A model generated the notes under the pieces. That model was not told where the DNA came from, made no database searches, and worked only from the letters and a program-made list of their open reading frames with translations. 57,714 bases of DNA from the NCBI GenBank assembly GCA_937926355.1, contig CALAZP010000323.1, forward strand, positions 1 through 57,714, written 5' to 3'. This DNA is from an uncultured Saprospirales bacterium. GTDB lineage: Bacteria > Bacteroidota > Bacteroidia > Chitinophagales > Saprospiraceae. Of the stretch, positions 24,607 through 33,927 are shown piece after piece; the stretch's first letter is position 1, and every line of letters starts with the position of its first letter. The position numbers and the translations under genes are program-made.

Positions 24607-25919
24607 AAAAGTATATTCTCTAAGGCGACTCCTCTCGAACCTTTCAATAGGAGGTAGCGATCACTTGGTGGATGTGCCTGCCACTCTAAGCGCAGAGCTG
24701 TAGCATTGGGAAACCAGTTAAGTTGATATTCATCGACAAATTTCTTATAACCTTCACCTATAAAGATCACCTCGATTCCAGAATGTGCCTTACACATTTT
24801 TACTATTTCCCGGTGCTCCATTTCGGAATACTCCCCGAGCTCATACATTTCCCCTATGATCATCATTTGCTTTTGCCTACTTTTCATTTTGACGAAAGAA
24901 TCTATAGCTGATTTCATACTATTAGGGTTGGCATTATAGGCATCCATAAGAACGGTATTATCCCTCCATAACACCTGTTCACTCCTATTCGATTCCGGCT
25001 GAAAACTTCTAAGTGCCAATCCAATGGCCTTCAAATTAACATCAAAATAAGAGGCCACCGTTATAGCAGAGACAATATTTGCAAAGTTATAAGGGCCAAA
25101 TAAAGTTGCTTCGATAGGCTGTCGCTGATGAGTACCCAAATGATAAAGATCAAATGAAATGGAAGGTTCAAACTTAAGATTTGTAAATTGTATGTCTTCA
25201 TTGGATAGGGTTACAAACCCTTTACTTGAATAAGGTACCCTTTTTGGAATTTTTTGAGCCATTTCGGGCAAAAATTGCTCTTCTTCATTGTAGAAAACAA
25301 CTCCATTGTGGCTAGCTAAATAATCGTATAACTCCCCCTTTCCTATTTTAACCCCTTCAATTCCTCCAAATCCCTCTAAATGGGCTTTCCCAATATTGGT
25401 AATTAAGCCATGGGTAGGCTGACAAATTTCGGATAGAAAAGCGATTTCTTTTTGGTGGTTGGCTCCCATCTCAATTACAGCAATTTCTGTATGTTCGGGA
25501 ATACTCAAAACCGAAAGGGGCACTCCTATATGGTTGTTGTAGTTACCGGGAGTACAATAAGCTTGATATTTCGAAGATAATAAGTGGTGGATTAATTTTT
25601 TAGTAGTGGTTTTGCCGTTGGAGCCGGTCAAACCAATCACGGGAATAGTAATTTGTGCGCGATGAAATCTCGCTAAACTTTGAAGACCAACCAGGGTATC
25701 CCGGACATATATACACCCGGGAGTTTCCTTTAACTGAGGATCATCTACAACAGCAGCGATGGCGCCATTTTGGATCGCTTGTACGGCAAATTGATTGCCA
25801 TCGGTTCGCCCTCCTTTTAAGGCAAAAAAAATATCCCCTTTTTTAATTTTTCGAGAGTCAATGGTGACTGATCTACTTTTTAAAAAAAGGGGATATAAGT
25901 TTTGCGGAAGCATCACCAA
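24603..25919 (-). CDS. murF: UDP-MurNAc-tripeptide--D-Ala-D-Ala ligase
   Basis: This 438-residue Mur ligase adds D-Ala-D-Ala to the UDP-MurNAc tripeptide, the last cytoplasmic step of the peptidoglycan precursor. The N-terminal substrate domain has SVTIDSRKIKKGDIFFALKG (14-33). The ATP-binding P-loop is GLTGSNGKTTTKKLI. Central motifs include VIEMGANHQKEIAFL, TNIGKAHLEGFGG and DAYNANPNSMKSAI. All key regions are present. It directly follows gldJ (stop and start are adjacent), so cell-wall synthesis and a gliding lipoprotein are co-expressed. Confidence 0.95.
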   Translation of the reverse strand: MVMLPQNLYPLFLKSRSVTIDSRKIKKGDIFFALKGGRTDGNQFAVQAIQNGAIAAVVDDPQLKETPGCIYVRDTLVGLQSLARFHRAQITIPVIGLTGSNGKTTTKKLIHHLLSSKYQAYCTPGNYNNHIGVPLSVLSIPEHTEIAVIEMGANHQKEIAFLSEICQPTHGLITNIGKAHLEGFGGIEGVKIGKGELYDYLASHNGVVFYNEEEQFLPEMAQKIPKRVPYSSKGFVTLSNEDIQFTNLKFEPSISFDLYHLGTHQRQPIEATLFGPYNFANIVSAITVASYFDVNLKAIGLALRSFQPESNRSEQVLWRDNTVLMDAYNANPNSMKSAIDSFVKMKSRQKQMMIIGEMYELGEYSEMEHREIVKMCKAHSGIEVIFIGEGYKKFVDEYQLNWFPNATALRLEWQAHPPSDRYLLLKGSRGVALENILF

Positions 25920-27419
25920 TTAATACCTTCTTGAACTTCTTTTGGAGGTGGATTTAAATTGATTTCCTCCATCCCCATCATTTCCCGCTGGAGCCCCTGT
26001 TCGAATCATGGCGCACCTGAACCCAATAGTTCGGTCTGCAGCATTCTCATCTTTATATCTTCTGGCTCCCGGAGATAACCAATAAGCCCTATCGGCCCAC
26101 GAACCTCCTTTATACACCCTAGATTTGTTGCTAACCAAAGTGTGTTTGCCATATTCATATTGCACTCTAGATTCTTCATCTCCATCGAGATAATCAAAGA
26201 CACTTCCAGATCTGTAATTTTCTCTCTGTCCAATCTCATCATCCTCAATATACGTGTATCTCAATCTACCCAAACTATCCTTTTCAACTGGATTGCCATC
26301 CTCATCTACTTCCAACTTAGAGAATCTATTTCCTCTAAATGGATTTAAATCCTGAGTTTCCGAATCTCTAATGGTAGATGTAGTCAAAGGTCGATATAGG
26401 TCTAAAACCCATTCGTTAACATTTCCCGCCATATTGTATAACCCAAAATCATTAGGTAAAAATGATCTAACTGGAGCAGTAGTAGCGGCGTTGTCGTTTA
26501 ATCTACCAGCCATACCCATATAATCCCCTCCTGACCTTTTAAAATTGGCCAACAACATCCCTTGGCTTTTATCTCTTTTCTGGTACCTCACCGTATATCC
26601 ATCCCAAGGGTAGAATCGTCTATCGCTAATTAACTCATCTTTCTCGTTGACTTGATTTCCCTTCAAAGCTAAAGCGGCGTATTCCCACTCAGCCTCTGTC
26701 GGCAACCTATAATCAGGTAGTAATATCCCATCTGAAAAACGAACTGGACGCTCTCCACCTGTACCCAAATCCTTTAAATTTTTACGAACGTCCCCTTGAT
26801 ATTGACCCGCTAAATAGGACTCTGTGTTAAAGTTATCCTCGTCTTTTTGCTCCATATTGGGGTTGAGTATCCCCTTTTGAATCAACAACATCTCATTTAC
26901 TCGGTCCGTTCTCCACTTGGCATACTCGTTAGCTTGCACCCAAGAGACCCCCACAACAGGGTACTCATCGTAAGAAGGATGGGTAAAATAACTTTCTACC
27001 AAAGGTTCGTTATAGGACAATTCTTCTCTCCAAACATTCACATCTGGATAGGCATTATTATAAACTTCAGGATAAGATTCTCCCCAAACTCGCTCTACCC
27101 AGTACAGGTATTCTCGGTAATCCAAATTAGAAACCTCCGTTTCATCCATATAAAAGGAAGATACGGTAACCCTTCTGGGAATATTATTCCAATCGAAAGT
27201 CACATCTTGAGTGGTTACCCCCATGGTAAAAGTACCTCCCTCGATCAAAACTAAGTTAGGACCAGTAATCTGACCATTGTCCTCAATTTTTTCAAAACCA
27301 CCCCACTTTTCATCATTGTATTTCCAACCAGTGGAAGAAGAAGCTTCTTTGTTACTACCACATGCTGCAACGGCGAAAACCACAGCAATCAGCAGGACAA
27401 AATTGAAAATATTTTTCAT
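25920..27419 (-). CDS. gldJ: Gliding motility / T9SS lipoprotein GldJ
   Basis: This 499-residue outer-membrane lipoprotein has lipobox VAAC (lipid Cys20). It carries a formylglycine-generating-enzyme-like fold: LVLIEGGTFTMGVTTQDV (56-73), VSSFYMDETEVSNLDYREYL, YPVVGVSWVQANEYAKWRTD, RLPTEAEWEYAA, YNMAGNVNEWVLD, and GGSWADRAYWLSPGARRY near the end. GldJ needs no enzyme activity. In Flavobacterium it is required for gliding and for stability of the GldK component of T9SS. GldK/GldJ paralogues share this fold. The murF link and nearby porU/porV favour GldJ. Confidence 0.88.
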   Translation of the reverse strand: MKNIFNFVLLIAVVFAVAACGSNKEASSSTGWKYNDEKWGGFEKIEDNGQITGPNLVLIEGGTFTMGVTTQDVTFDWNNIPRRVTVSSFYMDETEVSNLDYREYLYWVERVWGESYPEVYNNAYPDVNVWREELSYNEPLVESYFTHPSYDEYPVVGVSWVQANEYAKWRTDRVNEMLLIQKGILNPNMEQKDEDNFNTESYLAGQYQGDVRKNLKDLGTGGERPVRFSDGILLPDYRLPTEAEWEYAALALKGNQVNEKDELISDRRFYPWDGYTVRYQKRDKSQGMLLANFKRSGGDYMGMAGRLNDNAATTAPVRSFLPNDFGLYNMAGNVNEWVLDLYRPLTTSTIRDSETQDLNPFRGNRFSKLEVDEDGNPVEKDSLGRLRYTYIEDDEIGQRENYRSGSVFDYLDGDEESRVQYEYGKHTLVSNKSRVYKGGSWADRAYWLSPGARRYKDENAADRTIGFRCAMIRTGAPAGNDGDGGNQFKSTSKRSSRRY

Positions 27420-27444
27420 TCTTTATGTTTAGTTAATTGGTTTG

Positions 27445-27452
27445 CAAATATA
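27445..27452 (-). promoter_or_regulatory. -7 promoter element for gldJ-murF
   Basis: On the minus strand TATATTTG matches TAnnTTTG, 25 bp before the gldJ ATG. No clear -33 TTG is visible. Confidence 0.5.
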
Positions 27453-27453
27453 T

Positions 27454-28482
27454 TTAAAAACTATACAGTTTTAAGCAGTTATTGATGTCTAAAGCAGAAC
27501 TTCTGTTTTTAAAGGAAGAACTCTCCGAAAAGTTTAAAATCACCGAAAATTCGTGTGACCCACCATTTCGACTATTAGACAAATCGGAAACCAACCAATC
27601 AAAACTGTAGGCAAACTTAAAAATTCCATGTTTGTATCCCACCATTCCTACTAAGGCATCTGTATTGCGCACAGCCGTTTTGTACCACACCCCACCGAAC
27701 ACCGAACTCATTCCTATATAGGCTCCTCCAGTCACTTGCTGGAATGGACCTTGTCTGATCATCATCAGATTCGGGGATATAAACGCCGGTCTGGAACCAA
27801 TATTGTATAAAGTAAAAGGAATTTCTGTTCCCACATTGAAAGTAATTCGAGCAGGCCACCCTGCAGCTATATTGGATCTGGTCCCCAGATTTTGATGTAA
27901 GAAAGTCAATTCAGGTCTATTTAAGTGCCTAATAGAAAGTCCTGCATACCAAAGTGGATGAGCAAACAATAGACCAGCTCCTACATCCAATGCTGTTTTA
28001 TTATTCCACTGGGGCAGATCTTCAATACTTGCGGAGCCATACGGACCATTTAATGGATCGATTTGATCTTCAAAAATCAACCTACTCCAATTGATTCTGT
28101 GATTAATCAACCCGACATCTATTCCCAGTCTAAAACGTGAATCAGTATTGATCATCACCTCATAGCTATAAGATAACCGGCTTCTGGTATCAGAGAAAAT
28201 TCCATCACCTGATTCGTCTTTGGTGATGGTCCAACCTATTCCGCTGTTATAATCCCGAAATGCCTTCTCGACGCTAACACCAGAAGTAACGAAAGCATTT
28301 GGCCAAAGCGGCAAACTGTATCGATAAATAAAGCTTATTTTTGTGGAAGGAGACAAACCAGTGAATGCTGGATTCAGGTGAACCGCAGCTGTGGTAAATT
28401 GCGAAAAAACTGCATCTTGTGCAAGAATTTTTCCGACACCACCCAACAAAAACACCAACTGAGCAATAAAAATTTTTTTCAC
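27454..28482 (-). CDS. PorP/SprF family type IX secretion membrane protein
   Basis: This 342-residue protein has a signal peptide ending at LAQD. The family-defining start QDAVFSQFTTAAVHLNPAFTG (about 21-41) and the alternating hydrophobic strands of an outer-membrane beta-barrel follow, ending in SHEFSVILNF. PorP/SprF proteins are T9SS outer-membrane components, and paralogues are linked to particular SprB-like adhesins. This one is not beside an adhesin but between gldJ and porU, so its role may be general. It is divergent from porU by 38 bp. About 20 extra residues follow the final strand. Confidence 0.85.
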   Translation of the reverse strand: MKKIFIAQLVFLLGGVGKILAQDAVFSQFTTAAVHLNPAFTGLSPSTKISFIYRYSLPLWPNAFVTSGVSVEKAFRDYNSGIGWTITKDESGDGIFSDTRSRLSYSYEVMINTDSRFRLGIDVGLINHRINWSRLIFEDQIDPLNGPYGSASIEDLPQWNNKTALDVGAGLLFAHPLWYAGLSIRHLNRPELTFLHQNLGTRSNIAAGWPARITFNVGTEIPFTLYNIGSRPAFISPNLMMIRQGPFQQVTGGAYIGMSSVFGGVWYKTAVRNTDALVGMVGYKHGIFKFAYSFDWLVSDLSNSRNGGSHEFSVILNFSESSSFKNRSSALDINNCLKLYSF

Positions 28483-28520
28483 CGGTTTACCTAAATGCTT
28501 ATGGTTATAACCAACACAAT

Positions 28521-31500
28521 ATGAAGGTCGTTGTTTTATTTTTAGTTTGCCTCTTTATATTACCTGATTTCAGCTTAAGTCAAGGTAGTTACCTTCCAGT
28601 TTCATCCCTTAGCCAAGGCAAAGTGTACCAAATGGCTATTTCTGAAGAGGGCATCTACAAAATAAGCTATAATTTCTTGGTTAATGAAATGAACATTGAC
28701 CCTGCGGATTTATCTAGTGGTGAAATCGAAATTTTCTCTAACCCAGGCGGAATTCTTTCTCCTGATTTTATAGCTTTTAACCCAGACGACCTCGTTCAAA
28801 AAAATTACCTACCCATTGGCATGGAAGACGGTTCTATGGACGAAGGGGATTACCTTTTGGTCTTTTTAGAAGGACCAGACAGAATCTATATCGAGCCCAA
28901 CCAAACTAACCTCCTTTTACACGAAAAAAATACCTATTCGGATTACAACTATGCTTATATCCGACTTAATATCGGTTCGAGTCCCTCCATTGAAACCCTA
29001 CCTTCTGTGAGCAGTACAGGGGACACTTTTTCTTATTACGATGAGTTGTTGGTGTACCATGAAGACCAAAGAAACTTACTCCATGAGTGGACCCGCCTCA
29101 AACAAGGATCGGGGCAATATTGGTATAACCAGTGGCTAAAAGTAGCTCGAACGGTTGAATTACCAAATCTTTTTGACCAACAGGGAATTGATTACAAGGA
29201 AGATGCCATTTTAAGAGTGACCATGGCACTCAGAGCTGGCCAAAATTCTTTTTTTGAAGTTTCTTACCAAAATCAAACCTTGAAAAGCCCGCTAGCTAGC
29301 AGAGTAACGGCACTAACTGGAAATCGGGATACCGAGGTGGCTTTTGCCCATCGAACTACCCTGCAAACTCCTATATCTCTTCAACCGAGTGCACCTTTGT
29401 CGTTTACTATCCATTATCCTCAAGCTGGGGAGGGTAGCGAAGGCTGGTTAGATTACCTCAACCTTCAAGTCCGCAAACACCTGCAAATCCGAGAAGGAGG
29501 CACTCAATTTAGGACCTTAGCTGCCATTCATTCAGCCTATGCCACTTTTGAAATAGATAATTTTACGCCTTCGGCAAAAGTATGGGCCATTGATACCATG
29601 GGTAAGGTCCATGAAATTCAGAGTGAAATAATTGGGAATACTGGATGGGTGACGGTACCCGACCCAGGGACTTACCCCTCCTTCTTAACTTTCGATCCTC
29701 AAGGTTCTTTTCCCTCCCCTTTACCGATAGGTATTATCGAACCACAAAATTTACATGGGATCCAAGATGCGGAATTGTTAATCATTTATCCAGAAATCCT
29801 TGAAGAACCAGCTGAAAAATTAGCTCAGCACCGCCGCAATCACGATGGGTATATCACTGAAATCGTTGAGGTTTCTCAAATTTTCCACGAATTTGGGGGC
29901 GGCAGACCCGACCCTTCCGCAATCAGGTCCTTTATAAGGTTGGTAAAAACCAGGTCGGATGATTTGAAATACGTTCTTTTGTTTGGAGATGGTTCATTTG
30001 ATCACAGAAATAGATATGAGTTGGGAAATAATCTCATACCGGTTTACGAAACTGAATCGCTCAACCCCATTAATGCCTTTCCCAGTGATGATTTTTATGG
30101 TATCCTTTTTTCCGAAGGAGCCGACCCATTGATGGGAAAATTAGAGGTAGCGGTCGGCAGATTGCCAGTTAGCAACCTGTCGGAGGCAAAGGCAGTGGTG
30201 GACAAACTAATCAATTATGATACCCAGCCTTCACATCTGGGCAATTGGAGGAACCGACTATTATTTGTCGCCGACGATGAAGACAATATGCTGCATACCA
30301 GAGATGCGGATCAAATCGCAGACCAGATTGGCGAGCAGTTTCCTCAATTAAATATCGAGAAAATCTACTTGGACGCATTCAAACAGATTTCTACGCCCGG
30401 GGAGCAGAGGTATCCAGAAGTTACAACTGCCATTGAGCAATCGATTTTTCAAGGTATGCTAACCCTAACTTATTTGGGTCATGGTGGAATTAATGGTTTG
30501 GCGCAGGAACGCATACTTGAAATCAGTGATTTATTATCCTGGAACAACCTCAATAGACTTCCACTAATAGTTACAGCTACCTGTTCCTTTACGGCTTATG
30601 ATGAACCCTCCATCAAGAGTGCAGGGGAAGTAGCCCTATTGAATCCAGTGGGAGGAGCCATTGGGCTACTAACCACCGTAAGAGCAGTTTACGCCCAGCA
30701 AAATGCGGATTTAACTGAAAAAGCGATGCAGTCTCTTTTTGAAAGGAACCAAGGAAAAGTAAGGTCGATAGGAGAAGCTATGAAAATTGCAAAAAACAGT
30801 TTTACCTCTTCCAGCATTATTTTAAATAGCAGAAAGTTTGCCTTAATCGGAGATCCAGCCCAAAAACTAGCGATTCCAGAATTACAGGTCTATACTGAAA
30901 CCATTAATGAACATATTCCAGACCCCTCTCAACCCGATACGCTTAAAGCACTGCAAAAGATTACCTTGACTGGATATGTCGGATATGGCAATGGAGACAT
31001 TATGGGAGACTTCAACGGAGAAATATTTCCTTTAGTTTTTGACAAACCCGTACAACTGACCACCTTAGGACAGGATGACACCTCCTACCCTTTTGAATAT
31101 TCTTTACAAAATAACCGCTTATTTAAAGGAAGGGCCTCTGTAGAAAATGGAGAATTTTCGGTCACTTTTGTTATGCCGAAAGATATCAATTATGAGGTGG
31201 GACCTGGCAAAATTAGCTATTATGCACAGTCTAATGAAGGAGTTATAGATGCTAGTGGATATTATAATGCATTGTCTATTGGTTCGGCTGATTTGGAAGC
31301 GTTAACCGATAATACAGGTCCTGAAGTATCTGTTTACCTAAACACTACTAATTTTCAATCGGGGGATAAAACCGGTTCAAACCCTCTACTACTAGTACAA
31401 CTCACAGATGAAAATGGCATAAATGTTGCTGGCAATAGTATAGGCCATGATTTAGAGGCTATTTTGGATGACAATGACCGAAAAAGTATTCTTTTGAATG

Positions 31501-31991
31501 ATTTTTATGAAGCAGAGCTCGATGATTATACAAGTGGCTGGATAAGATTCCCGCTTAGCGATTTGGAAGAGGGTTTACACACTATAAAAGTAAAAGCTTG
31601 GGATGTGGCTAATAATTTGGGAGTAGGCAATACCTCTTTTGTGGTTATCCAAAAAGAGGGGGTACTCATAGATCAACTTTCCAACTACCCCAATCCATTT
31701 ATTGATGAGACCTGCTTTTCCTTTGACCTGAATTCCCAGGCAGGTCCTGTGGAAGTGGATATCCATATTTATACTATGAATGGTCAGCTGGTAAAAAAAT
31801 TGGAACGAGGTTTGTATACCCTTGACAATGGGGGAAGAGAATCGTGTATTCAGTGGGATGGAAGAGGCGAAAATGGGGTTGCTTTGGGAAAAGGCATTTA
31901 CCTATATTCGGTTAGAATTTCAAAAAACACCTCTGACGGCCAAATAATTTTAGGGGAAAGTCCCCTCAAAAAATTAGTTTTACTTAAATAA
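28521..31991 (+). CDS. porU: Type IX secretion sortase PorU (C25 gingipain-like)
   Basis: This 1156-residue protein removes T9SS C-terminal signals at the cell surface and links cargo to its lipid anchor. It has a signal peptide (about 1-20). The C25 caspase-like fold has its catalytic dyad at His654 (YLGHGGING) and Cys688 (VTATCSFTAYDEPS). The long N-terminal half carries beta-rich domains, and a C-terminal FlgD-like/CTD-like domain begins at NYPNPFIDETCFSFDL. Length is typical of PorU. It is followed 49 bp later by porV, its complex partner, on the same strand. Confidence 0.93.
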   Translation: MKVVVLFLVCLFILPDFSLSQGSYLPVSSLSQGKVYQMAISEEGIYKISYNFLVNEMNIDPADLSSGEIEIFSNPGGILSPDFIAFNPDDLVQKNYLPIGMEDGSMDEGDYLLVFLEGPDRIYIEPNQTNLLLHEKNTYSDYNYAYIRLNIGSSPSIETLPSVSSTGDTFSYYDELLVYHEDQRNLLHEWTRLKQGSGQYWYNQWLKVARTVELPNLFDQQGIDYKEDAILRVTMALRAGQNSFFEVSYQNQTLKSPLASRVTALTGNRDTEVAFAHRTTLQTPISLQPSAPLSFTIHYPQAGEGSEGWLDYLNLQVRKHLQIREGGTQFRTLAAIHSAYATFEIDNFTPSAKVWAIDTMGKVHEIQSEIIGNTGWVTVPDPGTYPSFLTFDPQGSFPSPLPIGIIEPQNLHGIQDAELLIIYPEILEEPAEKLAQHRRNHDGYITEIVEVSQIFHEFGGGRPDPSAIRSFIRLVKTRSDDLKYVLLFGDGSFDHRNRYELGNNLIPVYETESLNPINAFPSDDFYGILFSEGADPLMGKLEVAVGRLPVSNLSEAKAVVDKLINYDTQPSHLGNWRNRLLFVADDEDNMLHTRDADQIADQIGEQFPQLNIEKIYLDAFKQISTPGEQRYPEVTTAIEQSIFQGMLTLTYLGHGGINGLAQERILEISDLLSWNNLNRLPLIVTATCSFTAYDEPSIKSAGEVALLNPVGGAIGLLTTVRAVYAQQNADLTEKAMQSLFERNQGKVRSIGEAMKIAKNSFTSSSIILNSRKFALIGDPAQKLAIPELQVYTETINEHIPDPSQPDTLKALQKITLTGYVGYGNGDIMGDFNGEIFPLVFDKPVQLTTLGQDDTSYPFEYSLQNNRLFKGRASVENGEFSVTFVMPKDINYEVGPGKISYYAQSNEGVIDASGYYNALSIGSADLEALTDNTGPEVSVYLNTTNFQSGDKTGSNPLLLVQLTDENGINVAGNSIGHDLEAILDDNDRKSILLNDFYEAELDDYTSGWIRFPLSDLEEGLHTIKVKAWDVANNLGVGNTSFVVIQKEGVLIDQLSNYPNPFIDETCFSFDLNSQAGPVEVDIHIYTMNGQLVKKLERGLYTLDNGGRESCIQWDGRGENGVALGKGIYLYSVRISKNTSDGQIILGESPLKKLVLLK

Positions 31992-32040
31992 TAATTAGAA
32001 ATCCAATAAAAACCGGTTAAGTTCGTTTAGCCTTAATATC

Positions 32041-33264
32041 ATGAACAAGAGTATGATGAAAAAACTACAAAGAGAGCTTTTATTTACCCTGTTGGCTATT
32101 ATAGGTTTCGGCAGCAATATACAAGCTCAATGTACATTCGATCAAAGTGGAAGATTGGTAAATTTAGATGGGACACCTTGTACCAATACCATAGTAACAG
32201 CAGTTCCTTTTTTAAGAATTGTTTCCGATGCAAGAGCAGGAGCTATGGGTGATGCAGGTATTGCTACCTCTGCTGATCCTAATGCCATGCACTTTAACGC
32301 TTCCAAATTAGTGTTTGCCGAAACCGATATGTCAGTTGCCACTACTTATACGCCATGGCTGCGAGCACTGGGATTAAACGACGTATATTTAGCCTATTTA
32401 ACAGGTTACAATAAACTAGATGAATTTCAGACCATTGGTTATGGGTTGAGGTATTTCTCTCTTGGCAGCATCCAATTTACCGATGTTAATGGGGAACCAC
32501 TCAGAGAAGGGAGGCCTAATGAATTCGAAATTGCCCTTGCTTATTCCAGAAAGTTAGCAGACAATTTTTCAGCCTCTGTTACGGGTAAATTTATATACTC
32601 CAACCTAGCGGCGGGGCAAAATTTACCAGGTGGCGAGACCATTGAAGTAGGAATCGCCGGGGCCGCAGATATTGCATTTACCTACAAAACCCCTATTGAG
32701 CTATCTAATTCTACCTCCAATTTGACCGTAGGTTTGGCTATGACCAATATAGGTTCCAAAATTACTTATACTAGAAGTACGGTAAAAGACTTTTTACCCA
32801 CTAACCTAGGATTGGGTTTGGCTTGGGATTTGGACCCGAATCCCTATAACCGGCTAACATTTGCAGTGGATGTAAATAAATTAATGGTACCAACCCCTTG
32901 TCAAGGGCCAGATTGTGATACAGACGGTGATGGAATCCCCGATTATAAAAACTACTCCCCTATCCAAGGAATATTCAGGTCGTTTGGAGACGCCCCTGAA
33001 GGTTTTAGTGAGGAACTGAGAGAATTATACTATTCCATTGGCATGGAATATTGGTACGATAAGCAGTTTGCCATCAGAGCTGGATATTTTCACGAACACC
33101 TTCAGAAAGGGAATCGAAAATTCTTTACTGTTGGAATGGGTCTGAAGTACAATGTTTTTGGGCTCAATTTTTCCTATTTAATTCCCACAACCAATCAAAG
33201 AAATCCTTTGGATAATACCTTGCGCTTCACGCTATTATTTGATTTTGGAGCCTCTGAATTCTAA
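32041..33264 (+). CDS. porV: Type IX secretion outer-membrane protein PorV (LptO)
   Basis: This 407-residue FadL-like 14-strand barrel shuttles T9SS cargo from the translocon to PorU. It has a signal peptide (about 10-29), then the conserved VPFLRIVSDARAGAMGDAGI segment and AKFIYSNL-type strands, ending in LDNTLRFTLLFDFG. A calcium-binding-like loop DTDGDGIPDYKNYSP (about residues 297-311) sits between strands. Paired cysteines occur near the N-terminus and in CQGPDCD. It is co-directional with porU. Its 3' end is close to the PepSY-type gene (20 bp). Confidence 0.93.
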   Translation: MNKSMMKKLQRELLFTLLAIIGFGSNIQAQCTFDQSGRLVNLDGTPCTNTIVTAVPFLRIVSDARAGAMGDAGIATSADPNAMHFNASKLVFAETDMSVATTYTPWLRALGLNDVYLAYLTGYNKLDEFQTIGYGLRYFSLGSIQFTDVNGEPLREGRPNEFEIALAYSRKLADNFSASVTGKFIYSNLAAGQNLPGGETIEVGIAGAADIAFTYKTPIELSNSTSNLTVGLAMTNIGSKITYTRSTVKDFLPTNLGLGLAWDLDPNPYNRLTFAVDVNKLMVPTPCQGPDCDTDGDGIPDYKNYSPIQGIFRSFGDAPEGFSEELRELYYSIGMEYWYDKQFAIRAGYFHEHLQKGNRKFFTVGMGLKYNVFGLNFSYLIPTTNQRNPLDNTLRFTLLFDFGASEF

Positions 33265-33283
33265 ATTATATAAGCCAACTTTA

Positions 33284-33789
33284 ATGAAAAAAAAATCACA
33301 GGATACCTTTAGAGAATTTCATAGATACCTGGGGTATTTCTTAGCTGGAATCATGTTTATTTATGCCCTTAGCGGTATTGTTTTGACTTTTAGAAATACA
33401 GATTTTTTAAAGTATGATTACCCGGTGGAAAAAGTTATTGAAACGGGACTTACTGAAGAAGAATTAGGTCCAGCATTGGGAATGAGAATCAATATTGAAA
33501 AAACCGAAGAAAATAGAATCCTTTTTAATGGAGGGTACTACGATCAAAATACAGGAGAAGCCAATTACATACAGCACCGTCACCCTATGTTTTTCGAAAA
33601 AATGAACAAACTTCATAAGATGACAGCGGCCAACCCTTTATTTTGGTTGGCTATATTTTTTGGAGTTTCTTTGATGTTTTTTCCGTTTCTGCATTTTTTA
33701 TGTTTAAGCCTAGTGCCCCAGCTTTTAAAAAGGGAATGTACTTTGCAGTTGCAGGAGCTGTGTTGACCATAGTTTTGTTGCTGGTCTAA
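33284..33789 (+). pseudogene. PepSY-associated membrane protein with a one-base frameshift
   Basis: The reading frame starts at ATG 33284 (MKKKSQDTFREFHRYLGYFL) with membrane segments at about 16-36 and 120-140, an extracytoplasmic loop between them, and LHKMTAANPLFWLAIFFGVS. After the six-T run at 33677-33682 the open frame drifts into a poor tail and stops at 33766. The -1 frame continues perfectly as SVSAFFMFKPSAPAFKKGMY, then FAVAGAVLTIVLLLV and TAA at 33787-33789, a membrane segment typical of the family. One extra T would restore a 168-residue protein. It is either a real frameshift or a homopolymer sequencing error. PepSY-type membrane proteins often act in iron/siderophore reduction, fitting the iron operon downstream. 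Confidence 0.8.
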
Positions 33790-33807
33790 GTAACCAGGAG
33801 CTAAATT

Positions 33808-33847
33808 AAAAGGGGATGTGCCAAATGGTCATCCCCTTTTTTATTTT
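33808..33847 (+). terminator. Intrinsic terminator before the iron operon
   Basis: Perfect 11-bp stem AAAAGGGGATG (33808-33818) / CATCCCCTTTT (33830-33840) with an 11-nt loop, followed by TTATTTTTG. It separates the PepSY-type gene from the DtxR operon. Confidence 0.85.
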
Positions 33848-33863
33848 TGAGGATAATTTTTAG

Positions 33864-33879
33864 ATAAGTCTAAACTTAT
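33864..33879. promoter_or_regulatory. Candidate DtxR-family operator
   Basis: ATAAGT-CTAA-ACTTAT is a 16-bp near-palindrome (6-bp perfect arms), 48 bp before the ATG of the DtxR gene. An AT-rich run TTAATTAATTAATTTAG follows at about 33890-33906. Autoregulation by metal-dependent DtxR proteins usually works through such a site. This is positional inference. Confidence 0.5.
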
Positions 33880-33927
33880 TTTTAGTATATTTAATTAATT
33901 AATTTAGATTTATATCAAATAAGAGTT

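Noticed and set aside
33239..33283. Upstream in-frame ATG for the PepSY-type gene
   Set aside because: It overlaps the end of porV. The ATG at 33284 gives the usual lysine-rich start directly before the conserved FREFHRYLG segment.
33888..33906. AT-rich palindromic run TTAATTAATTAA before the DtxR gene
   Set aside because: Such runs are expected by chance in an AT-rich promoter region; the better-defined 33864-33879 palindrome was preferred.
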